From assembly GCA_037127255.1 (NCBI GenBank), contig JBANSL010000001.1:28514501-28578500 (forward strand): a stretch of 64,000 nucleotides of DNA, given 5' to 3'. Numbering within the stretch: the first letter of the stretch is position 1; every line of letters begins with the position of its first letter. The position numbers were made by a program, and so were the translations under genes. Below the pieces are notes generated by a model that was not told the origin of the DNA, did no database searches, and saw only the letters and a list, made by a program, of their open reading frames with translations. The DNA is from Persicaria tinctoria. Taxonomy: Eukaryota > Streptophyta > Magnoliopsida > Caryophyllales > Polygonaceae. Below are positions 1 through 9,760 of this stretch, in pieces.

Positions 1-394
1 GCTGCATGAAAAAAGAAGATTCGTTGGCGGATAGCCGGGCGGCTTGCTGCTCCTTTAATATTTTCCCTTGACGTTATTAATAAACGTATGGAACTTAATT
101 ATTTTGAATATACACCTGTAAATTCAAAATATAATTATAATTAATGTGATTACATGGCATAAGGAAGAAGAATACAAGTCCGGTTCGGGCTTCTTTATAC
201 ATTTATTTGTGTAATCTTTTTTTTTTAATTTGTATACCACTTATATATTCAAATAAAATTGTATATTCACATCCTAGAAAAATCCCAAATTTCAATTATA
301 TATTCACATCTTGATCGTCCGTTTGAATCAATCTAATGACCCACAATCTAGATCTTTGTGAAGTATTGTCCACCAATACTAGAAATTGTATTTT

Positions 395-760
395 TTTTTT
401 GTTTTTATAAAAAGTGACCACTTTCTTGGAGAAGTCCTATGTAGCAGCCCGTGGGTAGATTCGCGGCCTGCTTCTCCCTTCTCCATTTACCTAGGTAATG
501 TCAATTAAAAAAAAGCTGGTGAAATAAGCAACAACAATAGATGCCATAGCGGTATGTTGTTTACTTGACCTACTCTTTGATCTACAGTTCGATTCTTCGT
601 AGAGGCAAGTATTTATTTGTTCAATGTTTGACATTTTTTTAAAAAAAAGAGACCTCTTTCTTAGAAAGCCTATGTAGCAGCCGGCGGGTAGGTCCGCGGG
701 CTGCTGCTAGTTGATCTACCGTTCGATTCCAAGTAGAGGCAATTTTTTTTTTTGTTACAA
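395..760. repeat. Tandem SINE-like repeat pair
   Basis: Two related segments follow each other. Each has a 'CCTATGTAGCAGCC' core (near 440 and 670), a 'GATCTAC' plus 'GTTCGATTC' stretch resembling a pol III B box (near 581 and 714), then a 'GTAGAGGCAA' stretch and a T-run. This suggests tRNA-derived SINE copies or a short tandem duplication. No coding potential is visible. The family is not recognised. Confidence 0.35.
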
Positions 761-960
761 TGTCTGTAGTAAATAAATATAAATTATAATTAATACTGTA
801 GTAAATAAATCCATTTCCAATACATATTCCCAACTTTATATTATATATATGCATCAAATGATGTAAGTTGGAAATAAAATAAAGTTGCACACCTTTATAT
901 ATACTGTAGTAATTATATATGCATCAACTTTATATTATATTAATATTATATATTCCCAAC

Positions 961-1133
961 GTTTTCACACGTTCTTCGTAACGGCAATTGCGTGGCAGAT
1001 AAGGTTGCACACCTTGCTCATATTGCCCCCATCCCTAACCTATACAATGATCTAGGTCTTCTCGACCTCATCCGGAAGGATGCTATCGGATAGCTTTATG
1101 CATCCGAATTTTTACTCAATCAAAAAAAAAAAG
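961..1133 (+). mobile_element. LINE 3' end (RNase H tail plus poly-A)
   Basis: From 968 one frame reads as the end of a plant LINE RNase H domain: an 'RNGNCVADKVAHLA' motif, which is the usual 'R..N..AD.LA' ending, with a stop at 1091-1093. It is followed by 'GAATTTTTACTCAATC' and an A-run at 1122-1132, the typical LINE 3' end. Everything upstream of the tail is missing, so this is a severely 5'-truncated insertion. Confidence 0.6.
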
Positions 1134-1509
1134 TTGGAAATAAAATAAATTTTCTTTTATGTTTTAAAAATATTAATTTGTTATACTCCGTATTATTTAA
1201 ATTTTATTTTCAAGAACACTAATTGATATTACAATTTTACCTTTTGGAGATGAGGTGTTAGAATACCTTATGAATTTGTAATTGAATAAATTGTGAATTT
1301 GTAATTCAAACCCTTTTATAGGAAAAGTAAAAGTAAAAAAACATCATTATTAACCTATGCTAGAAGTAGGGTAATCATAACACACTTTTCCTTTATCCAT
1401 TTGAATTATTTTGTGAAAGTTACATAATTACCCCTGGGTAACCCAAAATTTGGGTAAACCAAGTATTTTCCAAATGGTGGTGGCCTTAATTAATTTGATT
1501 AACAGCAAC
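1134..1509. other. AT-rich spacer
   Basis: Low-complexity AT-rich DNA. I see no gene, RNA or terminal repeat in it. Confidence 0.5.
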
Positions 1510-1777
1510 AACAACATAAATTGGGCACTCCAACCTTCTTTATGCTCGTAAACCACACCTCCAGCATTGCCTTCACATTCGAATTGGCCACAACAACAAT
1601 GACCTCTTTCTTAACAGCAACATCCTCCAAGATCTTAGCCAATCTGGGATTGACAGAGTCATCAGGTAACACGGTTGGGTTCGTCCTCAAAGCCTTGACA
1701 GTACCAAAAAGTCTGGCTTCGAAATCGGCCTTCAACATGTTAACCCTCTCCTTTGATTCACACTCTAATGAGCTCAC
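1510..1777 (-). pseudogene. Detached exon, glycosyltransferase-like
   Basis: Read on minus, an exon opens after a normal acceptor (TTTTAG at 1783-1778) and stays open for about 88 codons. It includes '[20 protein letters not shown]' followed by 'KKVGVPN'. This pattern recalls the entry strand of plant nucleotide-diphospho-sugar transferases of the GT77/DUF271 type, where a conserved segment continues after 'VPN'. Here the similarity ends in a TTG repeat (C-run in translation), and no upstream or downstream exon is visible. I infer a captured or duplicated exon. The family call is from memory and moderately uncertain. Confidence 0.5.
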
Positions 1778-1919
1778 CTAAAACATATGAATCAACCTAA
1801 ATTTGCCTAATTTCAATCACCGTAACTTGTTACGGTGGGTATATTTGTATTTTTTTTAAAAAAAAAATAATTTAAATTTTTTTAAAAATAATTTAGTTTT
1901 TTAAAAAAAAATAATTTAA

Positions 1920-3230
1920 TTAGGTCACAGTAATAGGTTGCGGTGGCTCGAATACGGTCCCACCCCACCGCACCATACAGCGGCGGATTCGGATATCCGT
2001 CATTAAACCCACCGCCACAGGATGCGGTGATTAGCGGTGAAAATATCATCACCCAAGCTCTCTTTTGTGGAGAGAACAACCCCCCCCCCCCCCCCACAAG
2101 GGTCTTCCTCCGGCGGCTCTATCGACAATCTTCTCGGTGGCCGGTATCCTCTGCAGTAAATGAAAACAACCTCCTTCGGGAGCCTCAACCCTCCTTCGGA
2201 AGCCCCAATCCGCCCTCTCCGGGTATCGCAATCCTCCTCCGGGAGCCAATAATCCGCCTCGTCGGCACGATGAACCGCGGCTTCGGACACCTCTTCTCCT
2301 CCTCGCTCGACCACCCCTTCTCCTCCTCATTTCGGGTGTGCCATTCATTCATCAATCCTTTTGCTGAAATTGAGCCTCTAATCCTGATTCTCATACCTTT
2401 GATGTTGCCATCGTCCCCGATCTGCAACTCCAATCGCCAATGTTGTTGGGGTGGTGCCGCTGATTCCTTTGGGACTTTAGTGGTTGTCGTCGCTCGCCTT
2501 CAGCTTCCATACAACTTTCCCTACCTTTCGGGTTCGGGGAGTTCCTCCTCCTTCGGCTGCCTGGATCGCAGGTGTTTGTCGGTGTTGTTCTGGGATGCTT
2601 TCCGGTGTCGCTTGTCATCTTCTGGTTTTTGCAAACCATTGTCAAAATTGGGGGTTGAGGGCCTTGTGGTTTCTTCTCTTATGCTCCCTCCTTCCCTTTC
2701 CTAGTCCTTGTGGTCCTAATCCGGCCCCAATTCTGAGTTCACGTGGTACTTCGGCCCGGTGCTAGGGCTTTCGCCTATGTCTGCTTATCCTCCCATCGAA
2801 GGATGGCTCATTCGCCGACGGGTCTCGTCGTGATCGGTCTTTAGTTGCGCTCGTCGGCGTCGCTCTGGCCTGATGGAGCCTGATCTGGTGGTTCGTCGGT
2901 GGGTTGTTGTCGGTCTGGTCTGGTCGCCTCTCTGTTGCGTCTCCCACTGCCGACCCTCTTAAACCCCTTCTCTACCCTCTCTGGCTGCAACCTCTCCGCC
3001 GGTTGCCTGCCGAGTTAGCCTTCCCCTTCCCCTGTGACGCCTTGTGGCTTGGCGGCGTTTTCATTGACGCCCTCTTCCTCGTGTCATCCCTATCTGCCTT
3101 GCTTCGGGTTTTCTTCGGGTTTGCCTTGGGCTCTAAGGTGACCCGGTCTTGGATTCATCCCTTTTTGGGCTTCCTTGGTCCCAAAGTCTTGCTTTGGGTC
3201 TTGTTGATCCATAGTAAAATAAGGGGTTAA
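1920..3230. other. GC-rich segment, unrecognised
   Basis: Base composition jumps to GC-rich between about 1930 and 3230, with a C-run at 2081-2096. Long open frames exist on both strands, but all are proline-, serine- or arginine-rich, mutually overlapping and without a domain I know. The composition resembles the 5' regions of plant LINEs or captured gene DNA. No function is assigned. Confidence 0.3.
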
Positions 3231-3329
3231 TTGGTTAAATATTAATTATAATAATATCAGGAAAAATAATAAAAAACCATTAATAAATTATTCCCTGTGG
3301 GGGTTTTTCGCGTAAATCCCGCTTGGGTC

Positions 3330-3881
3330 TCTGGTGCCTTTGGTTCAGGTGTTGTGTGACTTTACGTTTGACGTGATTAGATCTCTTCTCCGTTTGATGG
3401 GGTTCTGGCAGTCGGAGTCGGGATAGGTTGGGTTCGTGGCAGTGTGTATTGAGGCGTCTTCTTTCTCCGGAAGAATGGTTCCTTGGAGGTTCGTCTTCAC
3501 TGCACAGGTAACTCCTGATGTGTCGCTGGCCTACGGTGTTGCTTCAAGTTAGTGCTTGGCTTCGTCTTTCGTCTACATCCTCATCTTGTTCGGTTTAGTT
3601 GTATTTAGTTTCGTCATTGTAGAGTTCTTGCTTGTATGTTGCACCATCTTTGTATTTTGTATTTACTTTGACAGTTATCCGTCTGTCGACTTGTCGGCCA
3701 TCGAGGTTCAGGTATGTCTGACCTCGAATTTTTACCTAATTAAAAAAATGATTTTCTAACTTTCTATACCTTTTGTTATTTTGGTGGTATGTTTTGATGG
3801 TTCGTTGTCTGTCGGCTTTGTCGATCTTTTGAGGTGTTAGGTCTGTCTGACCCTCAAATTCTTACCTTATCAAAAAAAAAG
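3330..3881 (+). mobile_element. Two LINE/SINE-like 3' ends
   Basis: Two similar 3' ends lie in tandem: 'GACCTCGAATTTTTACC' then an A-run near 3719-3748, and 'GACCCTCAAATTCTTACC' then an A-run near 3849-3881. Each follows a 'GTCTGTC/TGTCGG' rich stretch. They match the 3' end style of the LINE tail at 1091-1132. Probably remnants of retroposed copies inserted side by side. No TSD was found. Confidence 0.4.
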
Positions 3882-4095
3882 TTTTGATTACTCCGTCGTC
3901 ACTATTAGTTTGTAAAATACCCTTGTATTAATAAAAAAACTCAAAACATGATGTTTTACTATTCATATACGCTTTTTTAGATGTTAATAATTATGTATCA
4001 TTAAAAAATTTAATGATAAAAAAAATAAGTACTCTGTATAAATTTATAAAAACAAATGTAAAAAAGTTGATATTTTATATGGTTTTTATCATTAT

Positions 4096-4265
4096 AAAAA
4101 AGCAACAACAACAACAACAACAATAAGCCCAGTATATCCCGCTCAGAGTAGGGTATGGGAGGTCGAAATGTACACATCTTTACCCTGACTAGGTCGAGAG
4201 GGTGTTTCCTAGTGACCCATGATAAGACATCAAGGAAAGATGATAGTACACATTCTACAAACGAC
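4096..4265 (+). repeat. Dispersed SINE-like element with (CAA)n head
   Basis: A (CAA)n run (about 4102-4123) leads into 'CAGTATATCCCGCTCAGAG', 'GGTATGGGAGGTCGAAATGT' and 'GAGAGGGTGTTTCCTAGTGA'. This arrangement is a very common dispersed repeat in eudicot intergenic DNA, usually read as a SINE. The precise family is not assigned. Confidence 0.5.
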
Positions 4266-4620
4266 ATGTTTTAATTAACAAAGGTAGTACTACCTAACAC
4301 ATAAGTTTGTAAAAGAGAAAATTGTAGTAACTAGACTAAGGCTGTGTTTGGCAGTAGATTGTAAAAAGTAGATTTTGTCTAGATTATGTAGATTTTGTAG
4401 GTTATGGTTTTTTTTGTAGATTATGGAGATTTGAAAGATTATATTTTTTGGGGAACGAAAATCTCATTAAAATCCAGAAAGGTGTTTGGTGTGGGTAAGA
4501 TTTGTAAGGGGTTTATGTGAGGGAAAAGTCCATATTGCCCTTCAAAATACCCTCCCCTACCCCTTGTCCTTAGCCACGAACACAACCACCCTAACATGTT
4601 GTAATACCTCTAATGAGCAA

Positions 4621-7004
4621 CTAGCTTAGTACCTCGTGCATTGCACGGTTCTTTATTTTAAAATATATGTTTATATAACGTCGTTCATTATTTTTGACAT
4701 AAATATTATAAGTATCACAAGGTAATGAAAAAAATAAACATTCTCTATCATATTGAATACTAAAATAAATAAATATGCTAAATAATAAGAAACTTTAAGC
4801 ATTAGAATAAAGTATCAGCATAAAGTTATGCAATATTGGTAAAAACATGTAAATATTATTAGTATCAATATAATGCTAATAATATTAGAATAATAATGAA
4901 ATTAAATAAATAATGCAATTTAAAAAAATAAACCTAAACAATAAGGTTGAGATACAGTTGAGCTAATTAAAAAAAATTGAATCTTCCAAATGGATTGAGT
5001 ATATAATGGTGATAATGTTTTGTCATGTAGATGATGTTTTAGTAATCAAGAATGGTGGAATGAATTTTCTTCATGAATCACGCTGATATAGAAATAATTA
5101 TATGAATAAATTAAATCCATTCCATCGGGGCCGACCCTAGGGATTTTATTTTTTGATCAATAAATATATTGATGTTGATGGTATAATTAGAAACATAAAC
5201 ATCAAAAGTTATAAAAATTAAAATTCGATGGAAAATGCAATACATTTTCTTCATGAAGAAATTAAATCTATTCTACCTGGGCCGGCCCTAGGGATTTTAT
5301 TTTTTGATCAATAAATATATCGATCTTGATGGTATAATTACCAACATTAACAATAAAAGTTATAAACATTAAAATTAGATGGAAAATGTAATGCATGACA
5401 GGAAAATCTTTGATTTCAATCAACCGAGAAGATCAAAAATTTGTTAAGATATGTGTGAAAATCAAAGATTTGTTAAGATAAATATGATTTAATTTTTATC
5501 TTATCCGGATAATATCTAAACCAACCAACAAAAATATCGAGAATATCTCAACTGATTTTGTATTTAAAGGAATTAAAAGAAAATGCAAAAAATGGAGAAA
5601 ATGACATGTATGATTTTAAATTTAAATTAATGAATAATTTAAATTTAAAATCCTACATTAAATCAGAAGGCGCCCAATACCCAATTTCAATAAATCGAAA
5701 CTAATTAAGAGATAGACAACATAGAGTACGAAGGAATCATTAATTGGTACGCCTAAAGACTAATTCGCTTAAACACACTAATGTTATAAAGGATGGAAAA
5801 AAACTAACAAAAGGTGATCTATTTTTTAGATGAAGTGTGTACAAATATGATGATGATGATTTTTTATATATTTTTGATTTCGTAGTCTAGGACTTGCCGA
5901 ACTGTTGTCACCGAAGTTGAAATATAACAAACCTAAAGACAAACAGTAAACACACTAATCAATCTCACTACAAAAAAAATCAATCTTAACTTTAAACACA
6001 AATACCTTTTCATCTATCAAAATAATGTCAATCAAATGAACTGTTCCAGGATCAGTGTAGCTTAGGGTTTTCGACATTCTTAAAACACGAACAATTATAT
6101 TCCATCGAATTCTTGAGGTGTTTTGTTGTTGTGTTAGTAACTCGTCCAGGTAATGAAATTGCCCATCGCCTAAAAAAATCAGTTTTATAATAAAGAATCA
6201 ATGAAGTGAAGAAGATGATTGCAGTGTTAATAAATTAAGTACTTAACGATAATAGATTATAGGGATATAATATTTAACGTACCTCTCCTTTTCACTTACC
6301 GTTGTTCTGTATGGACGTCTTGCCTTTGTTTTTTGACATCGCGTGATTCTCTGCATATAGCCGCAATTAGATCAAAGAATGCATAATTATCTGCAAATGC
6401 TAAAAATCTCAGCATGAACACATATTGGGATAATAGCTAGTCCCAAATAATGAAGAGAGAACAGAAAAGAGATTGGCATCACCTTAGTCTTGTTCACCAG
6501 ACAACCGGAAGAGAGCACAGAAAGGAGATTAATCTTCAAAAAAAAAAAAAAAACTACCGATAACCGGTTGATGGGATCAAAATCAATAATATATATTTAC
6601 ATCAAGTTGACTTTCAAAGATTTGGTTAGGATCTCAATTCTCAACTAAATTAGATAAGTTTAGATTTTAAAATAATTTAACAAACAATTAAAACAAATCG
6701 ATTAAAAATTAACAAAAAATTAAAATAAATAAATTAATCTTCAAAATAAAAAAACTACGCTGAATGAGGGATTTAGTGGATTCATATTGGGATCATATAT
6801 ATTTACATCGTTGATTTTTAAGAATTGGTTAGGATCTCCTATTAGATAAGTTTAGATTTTAACAATAAAATAATAAACAATTAAAATAAATCAATTCAAA
6901 ATTAACAAACCATTAAAATAAATTGATTAATAAAAAAAAGGCTATATTAAAGGAGAAGCCGCCACATGTCGTAGGCGACTTCTCCTTTAGTATTATAATA
7001 TAGA
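4621..7004 (-). mobile_element. Complete non-autonomous Helitron (minus)
   Basis: On minus the element begins TCTATATTATAATACTAAAG (7004 downward) and ends with a GC-rich hairpin (CCGTGC-loop-GCACG) followed by ACTAAGCTAG at 4630-4621, the canonical CTRR end. The flanking bases are A (4620) and T (7005), as expected for insertion into AT without duplication. Length is 2,384 bp, with no Rep/helicase frame. It contains a direct duplication (5107-5400), a second repeated stretch (about 6531-6940) and short splice-bounded fragments near 6290-6400. Confidence 0.85.
5107..5400. repeat. Direct duplication (~158 bp unit) inside Helitron
   Basis: Two diverged copies share 'GATTTTATTTTTTGATCAAT' and the following 90 bases, with 'TTCTTCATGAA' between them. 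An internal duplication of Helitron DNA with no coding content. Confidence 0.6.
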
Positions 7005-7119
7005 TTGTTGCAGCAATTGAACTGTTAACTTCGTATTAACTGGAAAAGAATATTTGTTCAACCACAGAAAATTGAAAATTAAAATAAAAAATACTAGTAG
7101 CAGAAAATGAAAGAATTCG

Positions 7120-7574
7120 GTGGCGAAGAACTAGAAATTTTGCGATCGCAGGTAATCAGAGAGTTTTACATGGGCGGTTGGATCCCTCATCATCTTCTTC
7201 TTCCTCTTGAACTGCTTCGATGCGATCTTCAGCACCTTCTCTCACCCCTAAAACAAAATTAACCACAATTGATTACCAATTAGATCGGAAATGAAAAGAA
7301 CATACCCGAATTTCCGCCAAGTTTCTACCTTTTTGTTAGCAACTGGAGAATCAGAACCGTTGTTGTCGTTACTGCTATTAAACTTCAACCTTCGGTTCGG
7401 AAGATTGAAACTGAGAGCGAAGCTGTGGATCTTCTTCCTGATCTTCGACAGAGTGATCTTCTTCTTCCTCCGCTCGGTGTCGAACGACAGCCTCCGCTTG
7501 GCTGACGCCGACGACTTCGACTTCAGTGTCTTCGGAGTCAGCATCAACGCCAGAGTCGGGGTCTTTGGTTCCAT
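7120..7574 (-). other. Possible gene 5' exon inside Harbinger-type element
   Basis: On minus, an ATG at 7574 opens about 89 codons of a basic protein ('KRRLSFDTERRKKKITLSKI' region) that runs into a good donor (GGTATGTT near 7309). An acceptor-like TTTTAG lies near 7250. The frame beyond the acceptor closes quickly. It may be a captured host exon or the relic of the element's own second gene. I do not recognise the protein. Confidence 0.3.
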
Positions 7575-8063
7575 CTCACAAACAGTTGGGTAAATGCCAG
7601 AGTCGGCGATGCGGAGAACTGAGAATCCGAGAGAGGCGAGACGAGGGCAAAAATGGATTGAGAAATCCGAAAGCTCCTCCTAATCTCCGAAATCTTGGTA
7701 CCCCAAGATTTCATTTTGGGCGATTTGCAAGCTACCGTAATCTCGTCAAAAGCTTGAAAAGCTTCCGCGAGATCTTCCGCCAAACACCTCCTCATGAGCT
7801 TTCGTTTTTTTTTAAATCTCGAAAATCTCGAAAACCTTCCGCCAAACACAGCCTAAAAGAAAATCTCGTTTGGAGAAGTGGTCCCCCAATATAATTTTGC
7901 ATAACTAGACTCCCCTCTATTAATTTGCAACACTATCCCGTGGCCAACATGAAATACTCATCCAAAGAAATTTTGGCCTAAACAACACAAGCCGGATCCC
8001 CGCCACCTCCCACCACGACCACCATTGCCTCTTCATCCTCGCCTTCCAACGCATCCATCCACT

Positions 8064-8598
8064 GTTGTAACGGCCGGAGTTTAGAAAACCCGAGTTATGT
8101 TTCGAAGGATAGAATCCTTCGTTCGAATATTGCGCACCGAGTACATGTTGAATTTTGAAAACAAAGAATTAGTGGCAGAAAGTGGGATTTCGAACCCAAA
8201 ACACCGTGAGGTCCGTTGGAGAACCGGGGTTAGAACTCATGTACCTGTCCTAGAGCCTAAGTCACGGAACATCATTTAGCATTCAAACCATCACATGTCT
8301 AAAACCAAATACAACCATAGTGCCACGAGAGTGCCGGGTCAAAACAGAAATCCGAAATCCAAACTATCAAAGTTGATATGGTGATGGAGTCAGAGTCTCA
8401 AAAGCTCTCTCTCACGCAACATGCAAAAGTCACGCGTCAATCATAGAGTCATGCCAGTATCATATACACACATCAATCACATACCTAAAAATATAAACGG
8501 GCGTAGGATGAGATTGAGGCTCGCACTTGGCTAGTCCCCAGATATAAGCACACGTTGTACCCGTTAGATATTTGTGGTTAATCAGTTACCCACATATT
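8064..8598 (-). mobile_element. Fragment of a Gypsy-type LTR
   Basis: Begins 'TGTAACGGCCGGAGTTTAG' and has an 'AAAACCCGAG' stretch. Reversed, this resembles the end of the chromovirus-type LTR at 10105-13860 (CCCTCGGGTTATAAAAGG then TTACA). There is no coding content. It abuts the truncated 3' side of the LINE piece at 8599. No second LTR is visible. Confidence 0.35.
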
Positions 8599-9450
8599 TT
8601 AAGGTTCAGCTAATATTTTCCATAGCAGTTTCATTTGAAGAGCCTCATTTATCTCGCATGCTTTGCGAATTCCCAATCTTCCCTTCTTCTTAGGTTTACA
8701 GATCTTGTCCCAGCTTATAAAGGGACGGTGTTGAAGGTCCTTATTCCAAAAGAAGGTTCTATTTATTTGATCAAGTTCTTGATGAATAGTTGTCGGAAGC
8801 ATGAAACTTTGCATTGTATATGGGGGTTTAGCTGATAAATTGGATCCAGTAAGAATTTCACGTTGTGACAAAGTGTTTGCTCTGCATTTAGTTAATTGAT
8901 CTTTTGATTTACAGATGATATCATCAAAGATTTCCTTGCTTACGTGACCATTAATAATCGGACAACCAAGGTACTTTTCAAGTGTTCTTTCGTTAGAAAT
9001 GCCCAAGTATCTTTCAATTTCTGTTATTCTATTTCTGGTTATACCTACCGTGGTTTGAAAAGTCGATTTGTGGAAGTTAACCTTTTGGCCCGAGACTTTG
9101 CAGTATTCATCAAGAACTTTTTTAATAGTTTGACAAGCTGACACGCTCCCTTTTGCGAAGATAATGATATCATCAACAAAGGAGAGGAATGGGATACATG
9201 GTTCACCATTTCCGAATCTGAAACCAACTTCTTTTCCTATATTTGATTCGTGTAACAATTTTCTTGCTAGTACTTCAGCATCGAGAATGAATAAGAATGG
9301 TGATAACGGATCTCCCCGATGGATATCTTGCGATGGTTTGAAGATATCTTTTGGTCCATTGTTAACAAGGACCGAAAAGGATACCGTAGATATGCACTCC
9401 ATAATCCACGAGACAAATGTTTGGTGGAACCCGAACTTGTTCAACCCTAA
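8599..9450 (-). pseudogene. LINE reverse transcriptase, 3' piece (1 of 3)
   Basis: An open minus frame of 281 codons covers the middle and end of a plant L1-type reverse transcriptase: 'RGDPLSPFLFIL', 'FVDDIIIFA' (the F/YxDD catalytic motif) and, toward the end, 'ALQMKLLWKILAEP'. It starts abruptly at 'LNKFGFHQTF', which in intact LINEs follows the '.DWxF' segment. The preceding codons are found at 14277-14384, across an inserted Harbinger-type element. The 3' end is truncated at about 8599, so the RNase H part is lost. It acted in retroposition and is now dead. Confidence 0.85.
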
Positions 9451-9760
9451 GGGCGTGCTTTCCGTCAGAAATTTTTTAAGGGGTGGAGATTGTTTTTAAG
9501 GGGTGGAAGAGGTGGAGATATATTTTACAGGGTGGAAAGGATGGGGATGAATTTCGCAAAGTATCTCGTATGGTGTTTGGTTGATCGAGATTATTTATTG
9601 ATAGAATGTTGTGAAATATCCATTTTGCCCTCATCTTCAACCTCATTTATCTAGGAAGACTTCCTCCCACTCGTCACCACACACCACCATATATGACCTT
9701 GTTGAAGCCGGCGACAAGGGAGATTCGCGAACCCAGATCCGGACTAACAGAGCCACCGTC

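Larger units (their letters stand above)
4340..7853. mobile_element. Harbinger-type element, split by a Helitron
   Basis: The ends are inverted: GGCTGTGTTTGGC at 4340-4352 and GCCAAACACAGCC at 7841-7853. They are flanked by the 3-bp repeat TAA (4337-4339 and 7854-7856), which is the PIF/Harbinger target signature. Subterminal copies of 'GGTGTTTGG' occur on both sides. Removing the nested Helitron (4621-7004) leaves about 1.13 kb. No transposase is visible, so this is non-autonomous. The TIR match is short (13 bp), so two unrelated ends remain a possibility. Confidence 0.55.

Noticed and set aside
1943..2704. A 253-codon open frame on plus, with overlapping frames on minus
   Set aside because: Low-complexity Pro/Ser/Arg composition, several frames open at once in GC-rich DNA, and no domain or splice support.
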